DNA from: Clostridiales bacterium
GTDB lineage: Bacteria > Bacillota > Clostridia > UBA1381
Direction: 5' to 3'
Length of the DNA: 33,147 nucleotides
Assembly (NCBI GenBank): GCA_029219585.1
Contig: JAQXTR010000024.1
Span: forward strand, 1 to 33,147
Positions 17,344 to 24,057 of the stretch are shown here, piece after piece. Below the pieces are notes generated by a model that worked only from the letters and a program-made list of their open reading frames with translations, did no database searches and had not been told where the DNA came from. The position numbers were made by a program, and so were the translations under genes. Every line of letters starts with the position of its first letter. Position 1 is the stretch's first letter.

Positions 17344-17373
17344 GAGACGGTTTGCAGACCGTCTCTTGTTTTA
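17344..17373 (+). terminator. Terminator after ireB
   Basis: Perfect 8-bp stem GAGACGGT/ACCGTCTC (17344-17351 with 17358-17365), 6-base loop, followed by TTGTTTTA. It ends 14 bases before the next start codon, so it may also modulate read-through into the radical SAM gene. Confidence 0.85.
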
Positions 17374-17386
17374 GTTGAGGTGTATA

Positions 17387-18319
17387 ATGAGCGGTTTTAT
17401 ATATTCTGATGACAACAAGAGATACCATACATGGAATTATCATCTCAGACATAAGTTCGGCTGTAAGGTTATTAAGCTTGCTCTGAACGCCGGCTTCACC
17501 TGCCCTAATATTGACGGCACGAAGGGCCGCGGCGGATGCACCTACTGCTCGGGCGGGAGCGGCGATTTTGCGGGTGATCCCACAGATAGTATACGCAGAC
17601 AGTTTGAAGCCGTAAAAGAGCTTATGCACCGCAAGTGGAAGCAGGGGAAGTATATGCCCTATTTTCAGGCTCATACAAATACATATGCGCCTGCGCAGGT
17701 ACTCAGAGAGAGGTTTGAGGGCGTTCTGTCCGAGCCGGAGGTTGTGGGGATAAGCATAGCGACAAGGGCGGACTGTCTGAAGGAGGATGTCCTTGATTAT
17801 CTTTCGGAGCTGAACAGGAGGACATACCTCATTGTGGAGCTTGGTCTGCAGTCGGTATTTGACATAACGGGGGAGAGAATCAACCGCTGCCACAGCTATG
17901 CCGAATTTCTTGAGGGCTATTATAAGCTGAAGGAGCGGGATATAAATATATGTGTTCATCTTATAGACGGGCTTCCGGGAGAAACACCGGATATGATGAT
18001 TGAGTCCGCAAGAGAGGTGGGCGCGCTGATGCCGCATTGTGTCAAGCTGCATCTGCTGCATATACTGAGGGGAACGGCGATGGAGAAGGAGCTTGCAGAC
18101 GGGAAATTAAGGCTTCTGGAGCGTGATGAATATGTGGATATTATAGTGCGTCAGCTTGAGCTTCTGCCGCCCGAAATCATTATTCAGCGTCTGACAGGCG
18201 ACGGCGCACGCGACAGCCTCATAGGACCGCTGTGGAGCCTTAAAAAGTTTGAGGTTTTAAACGCGATTGATAAGACTATGGCTGAGCGCGATACATGGCA
18301 GGGCAGACTTATTGAATAA
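17387..18319 (+). CDS. TIGR01212-family radical SAM protein (YhcC/YtqA type)
   Basis: 310 residues from the ATG at 17387, GAGG 6 bases upstream; the upstream TTG frame overlaps the preceding terminator. The [4Fe-4S]/SAM motif is the spaced Elp3-like form Cys39-x11-Cys51-x2-Cys54 in FTCPNIDGTKGRGGCTYC, matching the TIGR01212 family, followed by an intact barrel with SIATRADCL, ELGLQSV and HLIDGLPGET. B. subtilis YtqA of this family has been connected with modification of wobble uridine side chains in tRNA; I carry that over only tentatively. There is no partner methyltransferase next to it. Because only a terminator precedes it, expression probably depends on read-through from ireB. Confidence 0.9.
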   Translation: MSGFIYSDDNKRYHTWNYHLRHKFGCKVIKLALNAGFTCPNIDGTKGRGGCTYCSGGSGDFAGDPTDSIRRQFEAVKELMHRKWKQGKYMPYFQAHTNTYAPAQVLRERFEGVLSEPEVVGISIATRADCLKEDVLDYLSELNRRTYLIVELGLQSVFDITGERINRCHSYAEFLEGYYKLKERDINICVHLIDGLPGETPDMMIESAREVGALMPHCVKLHLLHILRGTAMEKELADGKLRLLERDEYVDIIVRQLELLPPEIIIQRLTGDGARDSLIGPLWSLKKFEVLNAIDKTMAERDTWQGRLIE

Positions 18320-18335
18320 AATTCGGAACATAAAG

Positions 18336-18364
18336 TTGACAAAAGAATAAAAATAACGTATAAT
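18336..18364 (+). promoter_or_regulatory. Consensus promoter of the arsR-HAD operon
   Basis: Perfect TTGACA (18336-18341), 17-base spacer, perfect TATAAT (18359-18364). Such a strong promoter fits a gene pair held off by a repressor. Confidence 0.9.
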
Positions 18365-18369
18365 ATATA

Positions 18370-18379
18370 TGCAATTGCA
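18370..18379 (+). promoter_or_regulatory. Candidate operator palindrome
   Basis: Perfect 10-base palindrome TGCAATTGCA at the expected transcription start, 5 bases past the -10. It could be the autoregulatory site of the ArsR protein encoded next. It is short enough to be chance. Confidence 0.4.
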
Positions 18380-18396
18380 GGAAAGGAGAATGCCTG

Positions 18397-18750
18397 ATGC
18401 CTGAAATAATATGTCAAAGCTGTGCATACAATAAGCAGGTTCTGGAGGAAATAAAAAAGGACGCTCCTGACGAAATTACCGTAAACCGACTGGCGGACAC
18501 TTTTAAGATTTTCGGTGATAATACAAGAATAAGAATATTGTGGGCATTGTTTTCTCAGGAGCTGTCCGTTTCGGATATATCCGACAGGCTTGACATGAGT
18601 CAGTCCGCAATAAGTCATCAGCTGCGTACTCTTAAGCAGGCAAGGCTTATAAAGTCACGGCGCGACGGAAAAAACACCTTTTATTCAATTGACGATGACC
18701 ACGTTAAGAGGATAATAGAACAGGTGCTGATTCATATTAAGGAGAGATGA
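18397..18750 (+). CDS. ArsR/SmtB-family transcriptional repressor with an alpha-5 metal-site pattern
   Basis: 117 residues; GAAAGGAG before the ATG. Winged helix-turn-helix with the family core LADTFKIFGDNTRIRILWAL, recognition region MSQSAISHQLRTLKQARLIKSRRDGK and wing FYSIDDDH. The alpha-3 metal site is absent (ELSVSD instead of ELCVCD). The C-terminal helix carries Asp100-x-His102-x10-His113-x2-Glu116, the exact spacing of the zinc-sensing alpha-5 site of SmtB. Cys6 and Cys9 lie near the N-terminus. This predicts a Zn(II)-type (or Co) derepressor acting as a dimer. The gene is coupled to a HAD phosphatase, with 2 bases between them, rather than to a metal exporter, so the physiological target is unclear. 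Confidence 0.9.
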   Translation: MPEIICQSCAYNKQVLEEIKKDAPDEITVNRLADTFKIFGDNTRIRILWALFSQELSVSDISDRLDMSQSAISHQLRTLKQARLIKSRRDGKNTFYSIDDDHVKRIIEQVLIHIKER

Positions 18751-18752
18751 GC

Positions 18753-19397
18753 ATGAAATACAATACAATAATATTTGACCTCGACGGTACACTGCTGAAC
18801 ACCTTGGAGGATCTTGCGGCAAGCGTTAATTACGCGATGAGGGAGTGCGGCTTTGCGGAAAGGACAACTGATGAGGTGCGCAGATTTGTCGGCAACGGAG
18901 TGCATGTGCTTATAAGACGCGCGGCGCCGAAGGATATAACGGAGGAGCAGTATTGGGACGCATACAATCATTTTGAAAAGCACTACGCGGTGCATCACCG
19001 TGATAAAACAGCGCCCTATGACGGTATAACCGAGCTTCTGACGGAGCTGAAGAAAAGAGGATACAGCCTTTCAATTGTGTCGAATAAAATTGATTTTGCG
19101 GTAAAGGCGTTAAGAGAGGAATTTTTCAGCGGTCTTATCGATGTTGCGGTGGGCGACTGCGAGGACACTGCGAACAAGCCTGCGCCGGATATGGTACATA
19201 AGGCAATGCGTCAGCTGGGGGCAGAGCCTGAGGGCTGCATATATGTGGGTGATACCGATGTGGATATCGAAACGGCACAGAATGCGGAAATGCCGTGTAT
19301 CAGTGTCAGCTGGGGCTTCAGATCGCGTGAGGAGCTGGTGGGCTACGGCGCGGAAATGATTGCGGACAAGCCTTCGGATATTCTGAATTTCGTATAA
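18753..19397 (+). CDS. HAD-family phosphatase, phosphoglycolate phosphatase-like
   Basis: 214 residues from the ATG at 18753, AGGAG 8 bases upstream; the ATG at 18747 overlaps the arsR stop but has only 2 bases to the ribosome site. Motif I FDLDGT has the nucleophile Asp9 and acid Asp11. Motif II is SIVSNK, motif III has Lys in NKPAPDMVHKAM, and motif IV is GDTDVDIETA. A helical cap between motifs I and II places it in subfamily IA, near Gph and PpaX. Gph removes 2-phosphoglycolate; the true substrate is not determined. Co-transcription with a metal-sensor repressor is unusual for this family. Confidence 0.88.
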   Translation: MKYNTIIFDLDGTLLNTLEDLAASVNYAMRECGFAERTTDEVRRFVGNGVHVLIRRAAPKDITEEQYWDAYNHFEKHYAVHHRDKTAPYDGITELLTELKKRGYSLSIVSNKIDFAVKALREEFFSGLIDVAVGDCEDTANKPAPDMVHKAMRQLGAEPEGCIYVGDTDVDIETAQNAEMPCISVSWGFRSREELVGYGAEMIADKPSDILNFV

Positions 19398-19430
19398 AAA
19401 AACAGGCGGAGAAATTTCCGTCTGTTTTTT
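19396..19430. terminator. Bidirectional terminator between convergent genes
   Basis: AAAAACAGGCGGA pairs with TCCGTCTGTTTTT around a short loop (one G-U pair). The T-run serves the HAD gene on the plus strand and the A-run serves the transglutaminase-like gene on the minus strand, whose stop codon overlaps the end. Confidence 0.9.
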
Positions 19431-21207
19431 ATCGGCTGTTATCCATAGACGTGACATCCCGGTACGGAACCATAGCATCATCCCAAATATAGATATTGAG
19501 TCTGCTGTCATCATAAAGAAGCCTGATGACGGCGGTTTCACTGCCGACAAGATCGTCTATGTTGTATGCGTGAAAATAATATGTACCGTCAGAGGCGCAC
19601 TCTTTTACTGTAATACGGATATTTTGCCTGAAATCGGATTGCAGCTCCAGTGTAAGCTCCGCCGCTGCGCCGTTCGTGTATTTCAGTGACGGTAGGGTGA
19701 TTTGAAGCTCAGGCTTAACGATAAGCGTTGATTTTATATCATATGAGTATATGTTATCCGATACATTGCAATACAGCCTGCCGTTTTTCTCATAGCAGGA
19801 GTATATCGCACCGTCATTACATTCAACCGGTATAACAGATACAGCCCCGTCCGCAACGGAATACCTGATTATATCATATGCCGTGTTAAAATACAGGCTG
19901 CTGCCGGAAAGAACAAGTCCGGAATATGCGCCCATATACATCCATTGTCCGTCATATGAATAAATAATTTCGGCTGTTCCGGCACCGTCGGCGCGGCATT
20001 TGTTTAAGCAGGTTTCATCTGTTTCCGTATCATATGTAAGATAATAATAGAAGCCGTCATGCTCCACTGCCTGTGAACAGGTATCGCGCCAGGAAGCGTC
20101 ATCAAACTCATTGCCGAAATTAAGCTCCAAAGAGGGATATGTTATATATCGGTCCCCATCCCATAAATCAGAGTGCGTCCTGCGGATAGTATCATCGCTT
20201 ATCATGAAATATGTCATTGCTGAGCCGCAGCCTTCCGGAACCGAGGTATCATCCCATGTTGCGTCAACATGATACCATTTCGGCGTGCTGCCGTTTTGCG
20301 GCGCTGCAATCTCGACAAGATTCCATGTATGGTACGCATTGCCGTTCTGGTCTGAGCTTGTGACAAATGATGTTTTAATTCCTTCGTTCATAGCAAGATA
20401 ATTCAGCAGAATTGAATATGTCTGACATGCTACAGGCAGATTGTCAACCATAAACATAATATTGTTTCTTCTGTATATATTTCCGTCATTATCCGTAATA
20501 CTGCAGTCAAAATCATAGGAAAAATTCTGAATAATATAATCGTGAATATACATAAGTTTAGTTAAATCTGAGGTGTCGCTGCCGCTGTGGACAGAATCGA
20601 GTATATTATTTATAAACGCATCAAAGCGGTTCTGTTTTTCGGTAATATCGGGCAGCAGTTCGTTAAGCCGATCACGGTTTATATATATATCAGTGGGAGA
20701 GTCATATATGTCAAGCTGATATACAGGATATAAATATTGTATGATTTTCTCGCCCGCATCATTTGATGTGAGATCATAGTAATAAGAATACTTTCCCGAA
20801 TCTGAAGTCAGATAATATGAACGGGGAGAGCAGAACACCAGAAGCTCATAGTATTCTTCGAGCATACCGGCATCAATGTTGTAGTCAGTTACATCAATCG
20901 ATTCGGAGAATCTCTCTGTTTCGGTGCGGAAATAACTAAGAAGATCGGTGCCCGGTTCAGTGCTTGCGATACTTAAGGAATCGTTATGCCGTGTATCGGA
21001 GCTGATTGCGGAAATCGGGATACCGGAAAATGTTGCCTGCGCAATGTTTCCCGCATACATCCTTTTACCGTCAGATGACGCAGCTGAAAAAGACTGTCCG
21101 TTGTCCGTGGGAGAATACATAATTCCTCCCGCATATGCAGTCAGCAGGCTAAATATAAAATTAATCAGTATTATTGCGATAGTTAATATGATCCCCTTGG
21201 CTTTCAT
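19429..21207 (-). CDS. Secreted transglutaminase-like protein with propeller-like repeats
   Basis: 592 residues; a GAGTGAT site precedes the ATG at 21207. The N-terminus is a signal peptide (Lys-rich start, hydrophobic residues about 6-24, cleavage near AYAGG). A transglutaminase-like (papain-fold) domain covers roughly 200-330, with the triad Cys261 (VACQTYS), His293 (AYHTWNL) and Asp315 (YHVDATWD). Residues about 375-510 contain three related Tyr/Ser-rich segments (FYYYLTYDT, SSLYFNTAYDIIRYS, GRLYCNVSDNIYSYD) resembling blades of a beta-propeller. The last 90 residues look like a beta-sandwich. Such proteins are usually extracellular peptidases or cross-linkers; the substrate is unknown. 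It is transcribed alone from a consensus promoter. Confidence 0.85.
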   Translation of the reverse strand: MKAKGIILTIAIILINFIFSLLTAYAGGIMYSPTDNGQSFSAASSDGKRMYAGNIAQATFSGIPISAISSDTRHNDSLSIASTEPGTDLLSYFRTETERFSESIDVTDYNIDAGMLEEYYELLVFCSPRSYYLTSDSGKYSYYYDLTSNDAGEKIIQYLYPVYQLDIYDSPTDIYINRDRLNELLPDITEKQNRFDAFINNILDSVHSGSDTSDLTKLMYIHDYIIQNFSYDFDCSITDNDGNIYRRNNIMFMVDNLPVACQTYSILLNYLAMNEGIKTSFVTSSDQNGNAYHTWNLVEIAAPQNGSTPKWYHVDATWDDTSVPEGCGSAMTYFMISDDTIRRTHSDLWDGDRYITYPSLELNFGNEFDDASWRDTCSQAVEHDGFYYYLTYDTETDETCLNKCRADGAGTAEIIYSYDGQWMYMGAYSGLVLSGSSLYFNTAYDIIRYSVADGAVSVIPVECNDGAIYSCYEKNGRLYCNVSDNIYSYDIKSTLIVKPELQITLPSLKYTNGAAAELTLELQSDFRQNIRITVKECASDGTYYFHAYNIDDLVGSETAVIRLLYDDSRLNIYIWDDAMVPYRDVTSMDNSR

Positions 21208-21262
21208 AGCATCACTCTTTTTATATATTGGAAATTAAAGAATCAAAATCTTTAATATATTA

Positions 21263-21291
21263 ATTATATCAGTAGAAGCGGCTGTTGTCAA
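21263..21291 (-). promoter_or_regulatory. Consensus promoter of the transglutaminase-like gene
   Basis: Minus strand: perfect TTGACA (21291-21286), 17-base spacer, perfect TATAAT (21268-21263). The short leader contains a TTAAAGA/TCTTTAA hairpin. Confidence 0.9.
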
Positions 21292-21406
21292 TACTTTCTT
21301 TGGGTGTTTTTTTACAAAACTTGCTGTATTTTTGTGTAAAAGAGGTAAAAAATCGCAAATCGGGAGGCACGGACTGTATAATATTTATAATCTTTTGAAT
21401 TATCTA

Positions 21407-21435
21407 TTGAAAAAGTGTGAACAATATGTTAAAAT
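21407..21435 (+). promoter_or_regulatory. Promoter of the glycine-riboswitch/AGCS transcript
   Basis: TTGAAA (21407-21412), 17-base spacer, TAAAAT (21430-21435), about 27 bases before the aptamer P1 stem. Confidence 0.8.
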
Positions 21436-21462
21436 ATCGGAGTATGTTAATAAAATTTAAAT

Positions 21463-21555
21463 GATTTCTCCGGAGAGCTTCGATAAGGTCGGACGCCGAA
21501 GGTGTACGGAATGATGTATTCCAATCTCTCAGGCAAAAGGACGGATGTTGAAATC
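21463..21555 (+). promoter_or_regulatory. Glycine riboswitch, single aptamer
   Basis: The conserved glycine-aptamer blocks are present: GGAGAG (21472-21477), GCCGAAGG (21495-21502) and CTCTCAGGCAAAAGGAC (21526-21542). A P1 stem can form between GATTTC (21463-21468) and GAAATC (21550-21555). Only one aptamer is visible; the better-known arrangement is two in tandem. The 3' strand of P1 shares C21555 with the following terminator stem, so ligand binding could interfere with termination; that would make it a glycine-ON switch, which is inference. It precedes an AGCS sodium:amino acid symporter, a standard glycine riboswitch target. Confidence 0.93.
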
Positions 21556-21579
21556 AAGATGCCGTAAATCTTGTTTTTT
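21555..21579 (+). terminator. Expression-platform terminator of the glycine riboswitch
   Basis: Stem CAAGAT/ATCTTG (21555-21560 with 21568-21573), loop of 7, then six T residues (21574-21579). Directly abuts the aptamer. Confidence 0.8.
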
Positions 21580-21601
21580 GCAGTGTAATAAGGATTTGTT
21601 T

Positions 21602-21646
21602 ATGAAGGGGAAAGTCGGATTTTATTCGGCTTTTTTGCGTTTATGA
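21602..21646 (+). CDS. Possible 14-residue leader peptide
   Basis: ATG at 21602 with AAGGA (21590-21594) 7 bases upstream, reading M-K-G-K-V-G-F-Y-S-A-F-L-R-L and stopping at 21644-21646. It spans the second terminator hairpin (21613-21636), so translation could prevent that hairpin from forming. Two glycine codons are present, not a run. It may be a chance frame. Confidence 0.35.
   Translation: MKGKVGFYSAFLRL
21613..21636 (+). terminator. Second terminator-like hairpin before the AGCS gene
   Basis: AGTCGGA pairs with TTCGGCT (21613-21619 with 21625-21631, two G-U pairs), loop of 5, then T residues to 21636. It lies 34 bases after the riboswitch terminator and 65 bases before the symporter start. 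Confidence 0.6.
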
Positions 21647-21701
21647 AACAAACTTGCCTCTCCGGTGAAGTTATCAGCAAAGGAAAGGAAGTTTTAATTT
21701 T

Positions 21702-23105
21702 ATGTTTGAAACAGTTGGAGAGATTCTTGACAGAATCGACAGTTTTGTGTGGGGAATACCCCTTATTGTCATGATACTTGCGACCGGAATATTTCTTACG
21801 CTGCGTCTTAGAGGTCTGAACGTAAGACATCTGGGCAAGGCTCTGAAGTTTATGGTAAAGAATGAGGAGGGCGGCGAAGGCGAGGTATCAAGCTTCGGTG
21901 CGTTATGTACCGCGTTATCCGCTACCATCGGAACAGGAAACATTGTAGGTGTTGCAACAGCAATAGCTGCCGGAGGTCCGGGAGCGCTGTTCTGGATGAT
22001 AGTTGCGGCGTTCTTCGGCATGGCTACAAAATATGCGGAGGGCTTCCTAGCGATAAAATACAGGACGATAGATAAGGATAATCATGTTCTGGGCGGTCCG
22101 TTCTATTACATAGAAAACGGTATGGGGCATAAATGGAAATGGCTTGCAAAGGTATTTGCATTTTTCGGATGCTGCGTTGGTCTGTTCGGTATCGGTACCT
22201 TCTCGCAGGTGAACGGAATATCATCGGCGGTAAACAATTTCTTTGATCCGGAATCGGCATGGTGCCTTACTGTTTTCGGCCGTGAAATTTCATGGACAGT
22301 TGTTATAGCCGGAATTATAATCTCAGTATGCACCGCGCTTGTTATAATCGGCGGTCTTAAGAGAATAGCGGGAGTTTCGCAGGTTGTTGTGCCGTTTATG
22401 GCTGTATTTTATGTTCTTGCCGCAATTATACTTCTGGGCTGCAATATAGAAAAAATCCCGGGCGCTGTTGCCGAAATCGTTCAGAGTGCGTTCGGACTCC
22501 GCGCGGCTGCGGGCGGCGCTCTGGGCGCTATGCTTATGGCAATGCAGAAGGGTATTGCAAGAGGTATCTTCTCAAATGAGGCAGGTCTCGGTTCTGCTCC
22601 GATTGCAGCCGCTGCCGCAAAAACAAACGATACCGTGCGCCAGGGTCTTGTATCGATGACAGGAACATTTATAGATACAATCATTGTTTGTACAATGACG
22701 GGTCTGTCAATAGTTATTGCCGGCTCATGGATGCCGGAAAAGGGACTTGAGGGCGTGCAGATAACAATGGATGCATTTGCTTCGGGACTGCCGTTCCCCG
22801 CGGTTGTATCCTCATTTATACTGACGGTATGCCTTATATTCTTCGCCTTCACAACAATACTCGGCTGGGATTATTACGGAGAAAGATGCCTTGAATATCT
22901 CTCAAACAGAAACAAGACTGCCGTAAAGGTATACAGATGGCTTTATATTCTTGCAGTATTCATCGGTCCTTACATGACAGTTTCGGCCGTGTGGACGATT
23001 GCGGATATATTCAACGGACTTATGGCTCTGCCCAATATAATCGCGCTTATTGCACTGAGCGGCGTTGTGGCAAGAGAAACAGTAGCGTATTTTAAAAAAA
23101 GATAA
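21702..23105 (+). CDS. AGCS-family sodium:alanine/glycine symporter
   Basis: 467 residues; GGAAAGGAAG precedes the ATG. A polytopic inner-membrane protein with about 10-11 hydrophobic helices. Family signatures are ALSATIGTGNIVGVATAI near residue 70-87, GGPFYYIENGMG, and GIFSNEAGLGSAPIAAAA. AGCS carriers move alanine or glycine with sodium. The upstream glycine riboswitch makes glycine the likely physiological signal and substrate. Transcribed alone, ending at the terminator at 23140-23168. Confidence 0.96.
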   Translation: MFETVGEILDRIDSFVWGIPLIVMILATGIFLTLRLRGLNVRHLGKALKFMVKNEEGGEGEVSSFGALCTALSATIGTGNIVGVATAIAAGGPGALFWMIVAAFFGMATKYAEGFLAIKYRTIDKDNHVLGGPFYYIENGMGHKWKWLAKVFAFFGCCVGLFGIGTFSQVNGISSAVNNFFDPESAWCLTVFGREISWTVVIAGIIISVCTALVIIGGLKRIAGVSQVVVPFMAVFYVLAAIILLGCNIEKIPGAVAEIVQSAFGLRAAAGGALGAMLMAMQKGIARGIFSNEAGLGSAPIAAAAAKTNDTVRQGLVSMTGTFIDTIIVCTMTGLSIVIAGSWMPEKGLEGVQITMDAFASGLPFPAVVSSFILTVCLIFFAFTTILGWDYYGERCLEYLSNRNKTAVKVYRWLYILAVFIGPYMTVSAVWTIADIFNGLMALPNIIALIALSGVVARETVAYFKKR

Positions 23106-23139
23106 ATACAGTACCAAAATCAATTTAAAATTTTTCATG

Positions 23140-23168
23140 GGCGTGTCGTAAATTCGGCGCGCCTTTTT
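23140..23168 (+). terminator. Terminator after the AGCS symporter
   Basis: 9-bp stem GGCGTGTCG/CGGCGCGCC with two G-U pairs, loop TAAATT, followed by five T residues. Confidence 0.85.
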
Positions 23169-23181
23169 CATAAAAAACTGA

Positions 23182-23210
23182 TTGACTATTAGCTCTGATT
23201 GTAGTATACT
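23182..23210 (+). promoter_or_regulatory. Promoter of the PNP-polC transcript
   Basis: TTGACT (23182-23187), 17-base spacer, TATACT (23205-23210), about 38 bases before the GTG start. Confidence 0.8.
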
Positions 23211-23247
23211 ATACAATAGATATAAATAGGCAGAGGAGGAAATACGC

Positions 23248-24057
23248 GTGTTTTTATACAGTGATTATGAGGAGGCGGCGGAGGCTGTACGGGCAGAAAC
23301 GGCATACAGGCCGAAAACTCTTGTTGTGCTGGGCTCGGGGATGAGCGGACTGTTTGATGATGGTATAGAAATACCGTATTGCCGCATACCGCATTTTCCC
23401 GAAGCAACTGCGCCCTCACACAGGGGAGTTATGCTTGTTACGGAGCGGGCTTATATAATGTGCGGACGCTTTCATTATTACGAGGGATACTCGCCGGAGG
23501 AGATTACGTTTTATATTCCCGTTATGAAGCTGCTCGGCGTTGAAAGAGTTATCCTGACAAATGCTGCCGGAGGGATAAATCCGTCATACAGTATAGGCGA
23601 TATTGCGGTAATTTCAGACCATATAAAGCTTTCGGGTGACAGTCCTCTGCGCGGAAGGAATGACAGCCGCATGGGAGAGAGGTTTCCGGATATGACGGAG
23701 GCGTATTCGTGCAGACTTCGGGAGCTTGCTTATGAATGCGCGGCGGATAACGGGATTGATTTAAAGACAGGCGTTTATTTTTATATGGGCGGCCCGCAGT
23801 ACGAAACACCGGCGGAGATACGGGCTATTGCGGCTCTGGGCGGCGACCTTGCGGGCATGAGCACGGTATATGAGTGTATAGCGGCAAGGCACTGCGCAAT
23901 GGAGGTGCTGGGGCTTTCGTGTGTTACAAATCTTGCGGCGGGCATATCGGACAAGCCTCTGTCTGAGGCGGAGGTTGCGCGGACAATGAGCGAAAACAGC
24001 GAAAGGCTGCGCCTGCTGCTCAACAGTATTATAGAAAGGACTGCGGAGAATGATTGA
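23248..24057 (+). CDS. Purine nucleoside phosphorylase (trimeric, inosine/guanosine type)
   Basis: 269 residues from a GTG start with GAGGAGG 8 bases upstream. It cleaves purine ribonucleosides and deoxynucleosides with phosphate to base and (deoxy)ribose-1-phosphate for salvage. Visible: VVLGSGMSGL phosphate-binding loop, HRG phosphate contact, GRFHYYEGY, TNAAGGIN, and the base pocket AGMSTVYE with the Asn of VTNLAAGI. The common MSTVPE is MSTVYE here. Family members are called PunA, PupG or XapA. The 3' end overlaps polC by 8 bases, which implies translational coupling to the replicase. Confidence 0.94.
   Translation: MFLYSDYEEAAEAVRAETAYRPKTLVVLGSGMSGLFDDGIEIPYCRIPHFPEATAPSHRGVMLVTERAYIMCGRFHYYEGYSPEEITFYIPVMKLLGVERVILTNAAGGINPSYSIGDIAVISDHIKLSGDSPLRGRNDSRMGERFPDMTEAYSCRLRELAYECAADNGIDLKTGVYFYMGGPQYETPAEIRAIAALGGDLAGMSTVYECIAARHCAMEVLGLSCVTNLAAGISDKPLSEAEVARTMSENSERLRLLLNSIIERTAEND

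Noticed and set aside
17333-18061. 242-residue minus-strand open frame
   Set aside because: Lies opposite the radical SAM gene, has no ribosome site and crosses the ireB terminator.
21290-21460. Second glycine aptamer upstream of the visible one
   Set aside because: No second GCCGAAGG or CTCAGGCAAAAGGAC block is present.
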